Positions 7,971 to 15,938 of a stretch of 64,000 nucleotides of DNA are shown here, in pieces (the first letter of the stretch is position 1; every line of letters begins with the position of its first letter). The stretch comes from Methyloversatilis sp. (lineage in GTDB: Bacteria > Pseudomonadota > Gammaproteobacteria > Burkholderiales > Rhodocyclaceae). The position numbers were made by a program, and so were the translations under genes. The notes under the pieces are model-generated. The model worked only from the letters and a program-made list of their open reading frames with translations, had not been told where the DNA came from and made no database searches. The stretch covers positions 1 to 64,000 of the forward strand of contig NZ_JAUYNV010000058.1 in assembly GCF_030698125.1 (NCBI RefSeq). The letters run 5' to 3'.

Positions 7971-8025
7971 CTTAACCCAGCGGGCCTCCGCGATACCCGG
8001 GGCGATTCATGTTCCTGAGTGGTGC

Positions 8026-8340
8026 TTAATCTACGTCATCGCATTGCCACGAAAGATCTCCGTCAGGGAACGAGCCCATGGCGTTTGACTTGCTACCTAT
8101 CCCCGTGTCGCCGCGGTTTGTGTTCTTTCCAAAGCTGTCTAAAATAATTGCGCCGCCTACCCCAGGTCCGGTATGAAGAACAGCGGCTTTAAGCCCCCAT
8201 GAGGCAACCCTGCCGTTCGAGACTCCAATGGCATTTCTATCTCCCTCCCATGTGTCGGAGCCAATAAAAGAATCAATAATCTTAATAATCGTTTTGTGAA
8301 CACCCGTCGATTTAATTGTAACGTAGTATATTTTTGCCAT
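8026..8340 (-). CDS. Small hypothetical protein, AT-rich cargo
   Basis: The 104-residue product (MAKIYYVTIKSTGVHKTIIK...) is not recognised. It has alternating beta-type stretches, a glycine-rich centre (TGPGVGGAIILDSFG) and an acidic tail ending CDDVD. No signal peptide or membrane segment is seen. A strong ribosome site (AGGAGAGG, about 10 nt upstream of the ATG) and codon use unlike the GC-rich core support a real, transferred gene. The stop lies only about 17 bp from the IS3 right end, so the 3' end may have been altered by the insertion. It could be co-transferred with the secreted protein at 8902-9972. Confidence 0.5.
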   Translation of the reverse strand: MAKIYYVTIKSTGVHKTIIKIIDSFIGSDTWEGDRNAIGVSNGRVASWGLKAAVLHTGPGVGGAIILDSFGKNTNRGDTGIGSKSNAMGSFPDGDLSWQCDDVD

Positions 8341-8901
8341 CCTCTAAACCTCTCCTAAAAACCAATGGCCAAACCAACCTATAAGAATTTCTAACCAAAG
8401 CCCCGGGTTGCGCTTTTCTATCCAGAGTTTTCGTTTGCAAAATTTGAACCGATATAAAATCGATTCCCGCGCTATTTTTGCTATCCGATCAGTGATTCGC
8501 TTTCTTTTTGCAGGTACGCCACACAATTTCGCATTCTTAAGATCTGCATCGCCTAAACGATTGGGAACACAGAGTTCGCTGAGGTCACGCCGAATTGGCC
8601 AATGAGATCAAAGAAATTGCAGTTATGCGGTATTGCTCGCCAGACCCTTAATGCGGCACTTGTCGATGCCGGAACAGATTCGTCACTACACGGAACACCT
8701 TGGTGGCTTTTGCACGCGTCTTTGTCAATAAATTTGCGCACCGAGTATCTCTCGCCGAACTTCTTGTGCGTCGAACGCGTGAGCCTAATAACAAAACCAA
8801 GGCGATTCAATCGAGTTAAATCAGAGTATTCGTAGGGTGATTCTCGGCGCCGCAGCGAAGGCTGTGGCGCGTGGTTCTAAACAGCGGTAAATATAAAATA
8901 G
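8341..8901. other. AT-rich intergenic stretch
   Basis: Several overlapping short frames exist on both strands but none has a ribosome site and a plausible product. The longest, minus strand 8553-8810, is cysteine- and serine-rich without recognisable domains. Base composition is well below that of the core chromosome. No repeats or RNA genes were recognised. Confidence 0.45.
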
Positions 8902-9972
8902 TCAGTTCTTCTTACAAATAAATGGGTGGGTCCATCCCCATTTGCCACCGTGGGCGGTTCCTGGGGGTGATCCATATCTTTGGTAACCATGGTCCCAAAT
9001 TAGGAATCCAATCTGCGCAATGTTCTGCCAACCAGACGGGCAATCCGTGGTTGGGGAAATAAATGTCGCGACAGCAGGTGCTAGACTGGACGCGACATTC
9101 GATGCGTTATCTGCTGTCTTCTGCGCGGCGCTGGCTGCGATTTCCAGTTTTGTTAGCTTCGCAGAAGTGGAATCGGAAAATTCTTTAAACTTGTTGTTTA
9201 GGGTCTCAATTTTTTCATCTATATGTCTTTTCTCGTTTCTTGATAATTTTGGTTCTGTCATTTCTTCGAAATTTAGAGAAATCGTGGTTCCAGTGGTTGC
9301 AATGTGGATATAACCGAACTCATAAAGATCTAACTTCTCTCCCTCAAATACAACTTCTACGGGTTCAGTTCTAGTGCAGTGGATTGGCATCCCGTCCGCG
9401 CTTATGTCGTTGTTGAAATCATTGGCATTCAAAGGACTTAGGCCGAGGTCAACTGAGCCTTTTTTGCAGTTAAATTTTTCCGCCCTGAGACTTTTTAATT
9501 GCTCGATCGCACCGTCGCCGCGTCTTAACAAGAACGCGACATATTTTTCGTTTTTTGATATATCAATATTGAATTCCGTTGTACTGCTTTTGCACGCGAG
9601 CCAAGCTTTCACCGACTCCGCGTAAACAAGTGAACTGCTACTTAATTGAGTTTTGTTTTTTTCGTACGTTTGCTGATTCGTAGTACACCATTCCCTTAGC
9701 GCCTCCTGCCTTTTATTTAAGCTTGCTCCACCGCCCCCGGCGCCGGAACCGAAGATCTCAACTTCAAGTTCATATGTTTGACTTTCAGTCAGTAAGGAGA
9801 AATCCTTTCCGCAATTCTTTTGGTGTTTGTTCGCGACCACGTGCTCAGAGCCAAAACTGCTCTCTACATTTCTAGCGGCGTGTATCAAGACTGAATCACA
9901 ACCACCATTTGCCTCAATGTTAGTGGCTGTTATTTGCATGAGTCCGATTGCAATAAGATGTCGTTTATTCAT
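8902..9972 (-). CDS. Putative secreted coiled-coil protein of unknown function
   Basis: The ATG at 9972 was preferred over the upstream one (10119) because GGAG sits about 7 nt before it and the product then opens with a short basic-hydrophobic leader (MNKRHLIAIGLMQITATNIEA). The mature part has a cysteine-containing N-terminal half, a GSGAGGGG hinge (75-82), a predicted coiled coil (about 240-295, NEKRHIDEKIETLNNKFKEF) and a C-terminal domain with paired cysteines (DCPSGW 310-315, FICKKN 351-356) rich in aromatics and glycine. Such a tip domain after a coiled coil recalls tail-fibre or trimeric adhesive proteins, but no family is recognised. AT-rich coding marks recent transfer. Confidence 0.55.
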   Translation of the reverse strand: MNKRHLIAIGLMQITATNIEANGGCDSVLIHAARNVESSFGSEHVVANKHQKNCGKDFSLLTESQTYELEVEIFGSGAGGGGASLNKRQEALREWCTTNQQTYEKNKTQLSSSSLVYAESVKAWLACKSSTTEFNIDISKNEKYVAFLLRRGDGAIEQLKSLRAEKFNCKKGSVDLGLSPLNANDFNNDISADGMPIHCTRTEPVEVVFEGEKLDLYEFGYIHIATTGTTISLNFEEMTEPKLSRNEKRHIDEKIETLNNKFKEFSDSTSAKLTKLEIAASAAQKTADNASNVASSLAPAVATFISPTTDCPSGWQNIAQIGFLIWDHGYQRYGSPPGTAHGGKWGWTHPFICKKN

Positions 9973-10344
9973 TTTTTTCTCCAAAAAACAATCAAGGCAT
10001 GACTTTTTAATCCATGATTTTTTGAGTGCGCCGATCCTGGGGGCGGATAATGATTGCGTAGTGCTCTTATTGGCTTGTTTCTTTATATTATCGGCGCGCA
10101 GACAGCTAACTCCTCTCACGCTATTCGATGCGCAAGTTCGTCAAGGTAGGCACGAAATTGAACCTCGGCATCCCCCATATTGGTGAAACCCCGTCCTTAC
10201 GTTCAGCTTTTGCTCTGCAGGGCGGCATCTCCCCCATTTGGATGAGTGGTACATACCCTGTCGGCATGTAACATCAGGTATGTACCGTTTCCACAGTGTC
10301 GCCGCATCGCGCTTACGTGGCGTTATGCGTTGTTCGGAGATGTT
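9973..10344. other. Intergenic region between secreted protein and LuxR gene
   Basis: No gene is supported. Composition shifts here from AT-rich cargo to GC-rich sequence near 10150, which marks a junction between segments of different origin. The right part contains a perfect inverted repeat at 10248-10286, upstream of the LuxR gene. Confidence 0.5.
10248..10286. promoter_or_regulatory. Candidate operator upstream of the LuxR-type gene
   Basis: GGTACATACC (10248-10257) and GGTATGTACC (10277-10286) are exact reverse complements with a 19-nt spacer, ending 58 bp before the preferred ATG. The dyad could be the binding site of the encoded regulator or of another dimeric factor. Its spacing (29 bp centre to centre, nearly three helical turns) suits two dimers on one face of the DNA. 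Confidence 0.5.
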
Positions 10345-11559
10345 ATGGAGCAAAGGGCGGGACTGGATGAGGTGATCGCACGTCTTTATGAAGCCGGGGC
10401 GGGTAGCGCCGGCGTGAGTTGGACGGTGGCGCTGCGGGGGATGCAGCGCGCGGTTAAGGGACATACTGTGGCGGTGCTCGCGCTGGACGTGACGCGGCGC
10501 TCGCTGGTGTTTCATGCTGTGGTGGGCCATGCGCCGCCGGAGGCGCTGCTCGATTACATGCGCAGCATCCACTTCATCGATCCGCTGCTGGAGCAGATGC
10601 TGCAGAGGCCCGTCGGGCACTGGCTGCATTGCCACGAGGCTTTCGGCGTTGATTTCGTCGAAGCAAGTACCTTCTATCAGGAGTTCCTACTGCCGTATGG
10701 GGGGCGCTGGGCGAGTGGCATCAAACTAATTGAGCAGGGCGATACCGCGGTCATACTGGTGGTCACGCGGCGGCCGGATCAGGGTCCGCTGATGGGGGAA
10801 ACTTTCGCGCTCTGCGATCGGCTCGCGTGGCATGTTGCCAAGGCATATAGTCTCAACGGCATACGCGTGCCGACCGATGATTGCCACGCAGCGGTGTCGG
10901 CGATGCTGCACCAATTGACTGCGCCCGTACTTCTGCTGGATGCGGAATGCCGCATAAGGTTCTCGAATCGGAGCGCCCGTGCGCTGATGTCCGCAGGGTT
11001 GGCGCTGTTCGAGATGAATGGGCGGCTTGCGCTGCGGTTCACGGAACAGGACAACGCCTTGCGCGCTCTGGCGGCTTCACTGTATGGCTTGCCGGAGGAT
11101 GATCGCTTCCCAGCGAGTGCGTATCTGCCATTGGCCCCGACCGGCCACGAGGGGGTTATCAAGCCCGTACGAAACCGCGTCATGGGGGTAATGCTGAGTT
11201 CACTGCTGCCGGAGCGCACGAACGGTGCTTTCGGTTCCGGCCCGGTGTTGCTAGCTGTGGCCCATGAACTGCATGGCGTACCGGAACTCGACCCCGGAGT
11301 GGTCGCCAGTGCCTTCTGCATCACCCTTGCCGAAGCCGAAGTGGCCATTGGCCTCACCTCGGGCCTGTCGGTCGAGCAGATCGCCGCACGCCGTTGCAAG
11401 GCGGTGAGCACGGTACGCAGCCAGGTGAAATCCATGCTCGCAAAGATGGGCTGCAGCCGACAGGTCGAGGTAGTGAGCCGAGTTCTTTCGATGCCCTTCA
11501 TTTTCCAGGGCATGCGATGCGGCGGTGGTAGGGGACGCCGGTTGCGCCGACCTGAGTGA
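10345..11559 (+). CDS. LuxR-type transcriptional regulator
   Basis: The 404-residue protein (start ATG 10345, with GGAGA about 6 nt upstream) ends in a LuxR/FixJ-type helix-turn-helix: LTAGE-like ITLAEAEVAIGLTSGLSVEQ, then IAARRCKAVSTVRSQVKSMLAKMGCSRQ (about residues 315-362). The N-terminal 200 residues resemble a GAF/PAS-like sensor rather than an acyl-homoserine-lactone domain, followed by a PAS-like segment (LLLDAECRIRFSNRSARAL). It is not an obvious quorum sensor. The stop codon is supplied by the first bases of an IS end at 11557, so the extreme C-terminus (GRGRRLRRPE) may be foreign. No partner operon is adjacent. Confidence 0.75.
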   Translation: MEQRAGLDEVIARLYEAGAGSAGVSWTVALRGMQRAVKGHTVAVLALDVTRRSLVFHAVVGHAPPEALLDYMRSIHFIDPLLEQMLQRPVGHWLHCHEAFGVDFVEASTFYQEFLLPYGGRWASGIKLIEQGDTAVILVVTRRPDQGPLMGETFALCDRLAWHVAKAYSLNGIRVPTDDCHAAVSAMLHQLTAPVLLLDAECRIRFSNRSARALMSAGLALFEMNGRLALRFTEQDNALRALAASLYGLPEDDRFPASAYLPLAPTGHEGVIKPVRNRVMGVMLSSLLPERTNGAFGSGPVLLAVAHELHGVPELDPGVVASAFCITLAEAEVAIGLTSGLSVEQIAARRCKAVSTVRSQVKSMLAKMGCSRQVEVVSRVLSMPFIFQGMRCGGGRGRRLRRPE

Positions 11560-11605
11560 ATCGCCCCTGGTTTCGCGGACGCTCCAGTTCTTGAGAAGAT
11601 GGAGT
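11557..11605 (+). mobile_element. Left-end relic of an IS3-group element
   Basis: TGAATCGCCCCTGGTTTCGC followed by a GCTCCAGTTCTTGAGAAGATGGAG-like stretch matches, with few changes, the first 49 bp of the complete IS at 6689, up to just before its orfA start. It is cut off by the end of another IS at 11606. It shows that a second copy once stood here and was destroyed by a later insertion or deletion. Confidence 0.8.
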
Positions 11606-11634
11606 TGACCTGCCCCGATTCTTCGGGCCACGAA

Positions 11635-12507
11635 TCACTTGAGAGAAGTGACTTCGTGGTCCTTGCCTGACAGGGATTCATCGAGCTGCGACGGGGTCAG
11701 GTAGCCCAGTGCAGAGTGTGGTCGTACTGCGTTGTAATGGCGCCGCCACTGCTCGATCACAACACATGCTTCTCTTCGGTTCCGGAAGTATTCCATCATC
11801 GACAGACACTCGTCGCGAAACTTACCGTCGATACTCTCATCGCTGCCGTTCTGCCACGGCTTGCCGGGCTGCGATAGCGCCATCTGCAATCCCTCGTCCG
11901 CAGCCAAATGCAACAACCGTGCCGAGACGAACTCCGGGCCGTTGTCCGAGCGCAGAAACTTCGGCGCACCGCGTTCGCTGATCAGACGGCTGCGGACATC
12001 GACTACGCGCTCCGAACAAATGCTGCCCGCCACATCGATCGCCAGTGCCTCCCGCGTGTGCTCGTCGATCACCGTCAGGCACTTGAGTTGCTGACTGTTG
12101 GCGCAGGTGTCGAACACAAAGTCGTACGCCCACACATGGTTTGCTGCGGGCGCACGTTGCACCTGGTCCCGCTGGCTTGCCACCCGCCGCCGCGGTCGTT
12201 TGCGCGGCACCTGCAAGCCCGCCTTGGTCCACAGCCGCCAGGTGCGCCCAATGCTCAGACTGAGTCCGGCACGGCGCAGGAAGATACGAATGCGCCGGTA
12301 GCCGTACCGTGGGTACTGACCCGCCAGCTTCTGCATCTGCTCGACCACCGGCCGATCCCGAACATCCAGTCGCGACACATAACCCAGGCAGGAGCGCGAT
12401 ACGTTGAGTAGCGCGCAGGCACGCCGCCTGGACAACCCTTTACCTTCTGCAAGCAGCACCTGCGCCCGACGGGCGCAGGTGCTCACCATTTTTTGACGCG
12501 ATCTCAT
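11635..12507 (-). CDS. IS407-group transposase OrfB
   Basis: The 290-residue DDE transposase subunit has an HTH_21-like N-terminus (GLSRRRACALLNVSRSCLGY), first aspartate in VWAYDFVFD, second in FLRSDNGPEFVS and glutamate in NGSDESIDGKFRDECLS, then NAVRPHSALGYLTP. All catalytic residues are present and the frame is uninterrupted. It overlaps the end of orfA, as expected for expression by frameshift. Confidence 0.92.
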   Translation of the reverse strand: MRSRQKMVSTCARRAQVLLAEGKGLSRRRACALLNVSRSCLGYVSRLDVRDRPVVEQMQKLAGQYPRYGYRRIRIFLRRAGLSLSIGRTWRLWTKAGLQVPRKRPRRRVASQRDQVQRAPAANHVWAYDFVFDTCANSQQLKCLTVIDEHTREALAIDVAGSICSERVVDVRSRLISERGAPKFLRSDNGPEFVSARLLHLAADEGLQMALSQPGKPWQNGSDESIDGKFRDECLSMMEYFRNRREACVVIEQWRRHYNAVRPHSALGYLTPSQLDESLSGKDHEVTSLK

Positions 12508-12679
12508 TCATCACGTCGATCTCAAGGTCGCGTTCAGCAAGCATCTTCTTGAGCCGTGCGTTCTCCACTTCGAGCTGGCGCAGACGCTTGACCTCATCGG
12601 AGTTCATCGCGCCGAAGCGCTTTCTCCACGTGTAGATCGTCTGCTCGCTGACACCGTGCTTCTTCGATACCTCCGCCAC
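12440..12679 (-). CDS. IS407-group transposase OrfA, probably 5'-damaged
   Basis: The clear part reads VAEVSKKHGVSEQTIYTWRK followed by a leucine-zipper segment (VKRLRQLEVENARLKKMLAE), the usual OrfA plan. The expected first residues (RKSRFSDEQRIKILREADKAP) are present in the same frame upstream, but the only ATG (12747) is out of frame by two bases in the sequence ATGCGCGC. A two-base insertion may have separated the start from the gene. Translation could still begin at the GTG used here, giving a truncated helix-turn-helix protein. Confidence 0.65.
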   Translation of the reverse strand: MAEVSKKHGVSEQTIYTWRKRFGAMNSDEVKRLRQLEVENARLKKMLAERDLEIDVMNEIASKNGEHLRPSGAGAACRR

Positions 12680-12817
12680 CGGCGCCTTGTCGGCTTCACG
12701 AAGAATCTTGATCCTCTGCTCATCCGAAAAACGGCTCTTGCGCGCATGACTTCCGCTTTGCTGTTGGAAGCCATCCTCTCAAGTTTCTACTGGTCCGAAA
12801 AGTCAGGAGCAGGTCAA

Positions 12818-12980
12818 TGCAGGAATACGCTCACCTTGCTGCTGACTAACTGAGGGTCGCAGCGGCGCGCATCTATCTGGAGGGACGGCGCCGACCTCAT
12901 CAATGCGCAGGACGACGTCGGCCGTGACGCTGACGCCGCACTTCCGGGGCAGGGGGGCGTAGTCGAAAAACGAGCACTAG
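12818..12980 (+). pseudogene. 3' remnant of a tyrosine integrase next to tRNA-Lys
   Basis: This stretch aligns by eye with the last 160 bp or so of the intact integrase (about 6249-6407): shared blocks include CGCAGCGGCGCGCATC, GTGACGCTGACGC and the terminal ACGAGCACTAG with its stop. Scattered substitutions and small indels break the frame. It starts at the codons around the catalytic tyrosine, where the IS407-group element cuts it. Its position right beside the tRNA-Lys 3' end is where an island integrase of this layout is expected. Confidence 0.85.
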
Positions 12981-13002
12981 CGACGTTTTAGCTACGGTCG
13001 GG

Positions 13003-13036
13003 GGAAAAAAAGCGGCCCGCATCGCTGCGGGCCGCT
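13003..13036 (-). terminator. Intrinsic terminator of the tRNA-Lys operon
   Basis: On the minus strand AGCGGCCCGC (from 13036) pairs with GCGGGCCGCT around a 6-nt loop and is followed by seven T. It sits 7 bp after the CCA end of the downstream tRNA-Lys gene and faces the integrase remnant. Confidence 0.9.
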
Positions 13037-13043
13037 TGAGTAC

Positions 13044-13119
13044 TGGTGGGTTGTGAGTGGCTCGAACACTCGACCTACGGATTAAGAGTCCGCTGCTCTA
13101 CCAACTGAGCTAACAACCC
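13044..13119 (-). tRNA. tRNA-Lys (anticodon CTT)
   Basis: The minus strand folds as a 76-nt tRNA: the 5' acceptor strand GGGTTGT pairs with the 3' strand ACAACCC, followed by discriminator A and encoded CCA. The D loop is AGCTCAGTTGGTAGAGC, the anticodon loop CTCTTAA (CTT, lysine AAG) and the T arm GTTCGAGCC. It is the second gene of a two-tRNA unit. Its 3' end lies about 60 bp from the integrase remnant, so it is the likely integration target. Confidence 0.95.
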
Positions 13120-13158
13120 GAAACTGGATCGCAATAACTGACCTTTCGGCCCACCGGA

Positions 13159-13234
13159 TGGTGGGTCGGGCGAGACTCGAACTCGCGACCAACGGATTAA
13201 AAGTCCGCTGCTCTACCGACTGAGCTACCGACCC
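13159..13234 (-). tRNA. tRNA-Lys (anticodon TTT)
   Basis: A 76-nt cloverleaf on the minus strand with acceptor GGGTCGG/CCGACCC, AGCTCAGTCGGTAGAGC D arm, anticodon loop CTTTTAA (TTT, lysine AAA) and a GTTCGAGTC T arm, CCA encoded. It lies upstream of the CTT isoacceptor, 39 bp away, in the same transcript. Both lysine codons are therefore served from one locus. Confidence 0.95.
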
Positions 13235-13320
13235 TCGCCTTGCGAAGAGGGCGGATTATAGGAAGCGGGTTTTGATGCGTCAAGGCTTTCCGGCGTTGGC
13301 GGCGTGCGGGAGCGTCCCGG

Positions 13321-14436
13321 CTACTCGCGCATCAGCCACCACATCGACGCCTTCATGGTCAGTGCCGAGCCGATGATGATGGCCAGCAGCGCAATGGCGG
13401 AGCCGAGCGACAGTGTCGATACGCCGGTGATGCCCTGGCCCACGCTGCAGCCGGATGCAAGCACGCCGCCGATGCCCATCAGCGCCCCACCGATGCCGTG
13501 GCGCACCAGGTCGGCGCTGCTGCGGAACCACTCGATGCGGAATTTGCCGGCCACGATGGCGTACAGGAAGGCGCCGACGATGACGCCGACCAGCGCCATG
13601 ACGCCGAAGTTGAGCAGGGCGGTGTTGGTCGGGTCCAGCAGGTAGCGCGCGCTGTCGGCCATCGGGCCGACGAAGGTGTAGGACTGCGCCTCGACGCGGC
13701 TGGGCAGCACGTCGGCGAATTCGGCCCACTCCTTCCAGGCAGCGGCGCGCGGGCCGGCGGTGAGCCACCAGCCGGCCAGCACGGCCAGCCCGAAGCCGAT
13801 GCCGCCGGCGATGTTGTCCCGGTCACGCCGGAACTCGGCATTCGCGAACGCCCAGACGGCGAGCGCGCCGGCGATCAGCCAGGCCAGTGCGCGGTTCAGC
13901 GTGGCGGCGTCGCCACCGACGGTGCCGGCGACGACCGAGCCGAGCGCCTGCGAGTCGATGCCGCGCGCGTCGAGCGACAGCGTGAATTCGCCCATCCAGC
14001 CGAAGGCCAGCGCGTAGAAGTCGGTGAAGATCATCAGGTAGGCGAACAGCGCGCCGACCGCCAGCACGAACACCGACTTGAGATTGCCGCCGCCGATGCG
14101 CACCAGCGTCTTGTTGCCGCAGCCGCTGGCCAGCGTCATGCCGACGCCGAACAGCAGGCCGCCGGTCAGATAGCGCAGCCAGGCGAGTTGCGGGCTGCGG
14201 TAGGGCGGATAGGTGGTGCTCAGGTCGATGACACCGGCCGACTCCATGCCGACCAGACCGGCCATCGCGGTGGCGATGGCGAGCATCCACGAGCGCATGC
14301 GGCCGAGGTCGCCGATGTTGATCCAGTCGGACACCGCGCCCATGGTGCAGAAATTGGTGCGCGAGGTCAGCGCGCCGAGCGCGATCGACAGCCCGAGCAC
14401 GGCGGCCAGTGTTTCGGTGTGGATGTTGAGGTCCAT
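13321..14436 (-). CDS. YeeE/YedE-family sulfur-compound transporter
   Basis: The 371-residue inner-membrane protein has about nine hydrophobic segments and the two family cores with conserved cysteines, GMTLASGCGNKTL (about residues 98-110) and GGVLASGCSVGQG (about 330-342). In the thiosulfate channel TsuA (YeeE) such cysteines pass thiosulfate across the membrane. No TusA-like partner gene follows, so the exact substrate (thiosulfate or another sulfur species) is inferred. It is the last gene of the minus-strand block and reads toward the tRNAs. Confidence 0.85.
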   Translation of the reverse strand: MDLNIHTETLAAVLGLSIALGALTSRTNFCTMGAVSDWINIGDLGRMRSWMLAIATAMAGLVGMESAGVIDLSTTYPPYRSPQLAWLRYLTGGLLFGVGMTLASGCGNKTLVRIGGGNLKSVFVLAVGALFAYLMIFTDFYALAFGWMGEFTLSLDARGIDSQALGSVVAGTVGGDAATLNRALAWLIAGALAVWAFANAEFRRDRDNIAGGIGFGLAVLAGWWLTAGPRAAAWKEWAEFADVLPSRVEAQSYTFVGPMADSARYLLDPTNTALLNFGVMALVGVIVGAFLYAIVAGKFRIEWFRSSADLVRHGIGGALMGIGGVLASGCSVGQGITGVSTLSLGSAIALLAIIIGSALTMKASMWWLMRE

Positions 14437-14475
14437 CGTGTTCGGGTCCGGTTGTCGGCCCCTCGGACGGGGGCT

Positions 14476-15165
14476 CTATCTGTACGGCGTCGGGTCCGCG
14501 ATGCCCGCGGCAGCGAAGCCTTCACGGCGCAGGCGACACGAATCGCACACGCCGCAGGCGCGGCCGTTGTCATCGGCCTGGTAGCACGACACGGTGAGAC
14601 CGTAATCGACACCCAGATCCGCGCCAGCGCGGATGATACCCGCCTTGGTCAATGCAATCAGCGGTGCGTGCACGGTCAGTCGGGCGCCCTGCACTGCGGC
14701 CTTCGTGGCCAGATTGGCCATCGCTTCGAAGGCCTTGATGTATTCAGGTCGGCAGTCGGGGTAGCCGGAGTAGTCGACCGCGTTCACGCCGCAGTGGATG
14801 TCCTGCGCGCCGAGCACTTCGGCCCAGGCCAGCGCCAGCGACAGCATGATGGTGTTGCGTGCCGGCACATAGGTGACCGGGATGCCGGGCGCCACGCCGT
14901 CGACCGGCACGTCGATCGCGCTGTCGGTCAGCGCCGAGCCACCGAAGGCACGCAGGTCGAGCGTCAGCGTCCGGTGGCTGGCGGCGCCGAGCGCCGTCGC
15001 CACGCGCGCAGCGGCCACCAGTTCGGCGCGGTGGCGCTGGCCGTAATCGATCGACAGGCAGTGGCAGGCGTGCCCCTGCGCACGGGCCATCGCCAGCACG
15101 GTGGCCGAGTCGAGCCCGCCGGACAGCAGCACGACGGCCGGCCGCGAAGAAACCGCACTGCCCAT
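14476..15165 (-). CDS. queC: 7-cyano-7-deazaguanine synthase
   Basis: QueC converts 7-carboxy-7-deazaguanine to preQ0 in cytoplasmic queuosine biosynthesis, using ATP and ammonia. The 229-residue product has the PP-loop motif [10 protein letters not shown] near the N-terminus, [16 protein letters not shown] in the middle, and the C-terminal zinc site with cysteines in [21 protein letters not shown]. The ATG at 15165 was chosen because GGAAGGGG precedes it; a longer frame upstream overlaps cpoB. It follows cpoB by 14 bp, a common betaproteobacterial order, although queE, often found between them, is absent here. Confidence 0.95.
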   Translation of the reverse strand: MGSAVSSRPAVVLLSGGLDSATVLAMARAQGHACHCLSIDYGQRHRAELVAAARVATALGAASHRTLTLDLRAFGGSALTDSAIDVPVDGVAPGIPVTYVPARNTIMLSLALAWAEVLGAQDIHCGVNAVDYSGYPDCRPEYIKAFEAMANLATKAAVQGARLTVHAPLIALTKAGIIRAGADLGVDYGLTVSCYQADDNGRACGVCDSCRLRREGFAAAGIADPTPYR

Positions 15166-15179
15166 TGCTTTGCCCCTTC

Positions 15180-15938
15180 CTACTTCTTCTTCGGCGGCGG
15201 GGCCAGTTGCTTCAGACGCTGACGCGCGACGTCGGCCGCGGGGGTGCTGCCGTATTCGGCCACCACGGTGTCCAGCGTCTTCTTCGCGCCCTTGGTGTCG
15301 CCCTGGATCTGCTGCGTGTTGGCCAGACCGAGCAGGGCCTCGGGTGCGCGCACGTCGGACGGCCACTGCGCATGCACCGTCTGGTACAGCTCGGCGGCAC
15401 GCGGGTAATTCCTGGCCTGGAAGCCCGAGCTGGCGGCCCAGTAATGCGCGGCAGGCTGGAAGCTGCTCTGTGGCCAAGCGGTGATGAAGGCCTCGAACGC
15501 GCTCTGCGCGTCGGCAAACTTGCCGCCCTTGAGCAGGTTGAGCGCGGCTTCATAGTCGCGTGCCTCGGCCGCCGGATCGGCCGCCGGCGCAGCAGCAGCC
15601 ACCGGCGCGGCTTCGAGTGCGCGCAGGCGGTTGTCCAGATCGAGGTAGAAATCCTTCTGCCGCTTGGTGGTCGCTTCCAGTTCGTAGGTCAGCACCTCGT
15701 TCTGGCCGCGCAGCTTGGCGATTTCGGCGCGCAGGGCTTCGATCTGGTTGGTCAGATCGAGCTGCACGCGCTGCGACTGTTCAACCTGCGCATCGAGCTT
15801 GCCCAGCCGTGTGGTGGATTCAAGCTTGAGTGCTTCGATGCGCTGACGCGCCACGTCGTCATCGAACAGCGCCCACGCCGGGGCGCTGCCGATGGACAAC
15901 ATGGCCAGCGCCGTCGCGATGCCGCGACGGGCCAGCAT
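15180..15938 (-). CDS. cpoB: Cell-division coordinator CpoB (YbgF)
   Basis: This periplasmic protein links Tol-Pal with peptidoglycan synthesis during constriction. The 252-residue product has a signal peptide (about 1-23, ending PAWA), an N-terminal coiled coil for trimerisation (about 30-105, [18 protein letters not shown]) and C-terminal TPR repeats (about 125-245) with the familiar [20 protein letters not shown] and [11 protein letters not shown] signatures. A proline/alanine linker joins the two. It overlaps the pal stop codon by one base, so translation is coupled. Confidence 0.93.
   Translation of the reverse strand: MLARRGIATALAMLSIGSAPAWALFDDDVARQRIEALKLESTTRLGKLDAQVEQSQRVQLDLTNQIEALRAEIAKLRGQNEVLTYELEATTKRQKDFYLDLDNRLRALEAAPVAAAAPAADPAAEARDYEAALNLLKGGKFADAQSAFEAFITAWPQSSFQPAAHYWAASSGFQARNYPRAAELYQTVHAQWPSDVRAPEALLGLANTQQIQGDTKGAKKTLDTVVAEYGSTPAADVARQRLKQLAPPPKKK

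Larger units (their letters stand above)
6689..8009 (+). mobile_element. Complete IS3-family insertion sequence (IS3 group)
   Basis: The element carries intact orfA and orfB transposase genes between imperfect inverted ends: TGAAGCGCCCCGGGTTTTGC at 6689 and, read inward from 8009, TGAATCGCCCCGGGTATCGC, both continuing into GGAGGC. Length is about 1.32 kb, normal for the family. No clear target duplication is visible at these ends, so either the left boundary is the upstream duplicate at 6673 or one flank was rearranged. A relic of the same or a very close element lies at 11557-11605. Confidence 0.85.
11606..12816 (-). mobile_element. IS3-family element of the IS407 group
   Basis: The ends TGACCTGCCCC (11606) and, read inward from 12816, TGACCTGCTCC form imperfect inverted repeats that continue into TTCGG-x-CCA. 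The 1211-bp length, orfA/orfB layout and TGACCTGC ends fit the IS407 group. Flanking tetranucleotides differ (GAGT and TGCA), so there is no target duplication and a flank was probably lost. The left end cuts an older IS relic, and the right end cuts the integrase remnant. Confidence 0.85.

Noticed and set aside
8553-8810. 85-residue minus-strand open frame in the AT-rich cargo
   Set aside because: No ribosome site and no recognisable or compositionally convincing product; left as intergenic.
10345-11559. Quorum-sensing LuxR with an autoinducer-binding domain
   Set aside because: The conserved acyl-homoserine-lactone-domain residues are not seen, and no luxI-type gene is nearby; only the DNA-binding domain supports the LuxR label.
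13498-15222. 574-residue plus-strand open frame opposite the YeeE/YedE gene and queC
   Set aside because: It is antisense to clearly recognised proteins and has the Q/G/A/R-rich composition typical of antisense frames in GC-rich DNA, with no domains.
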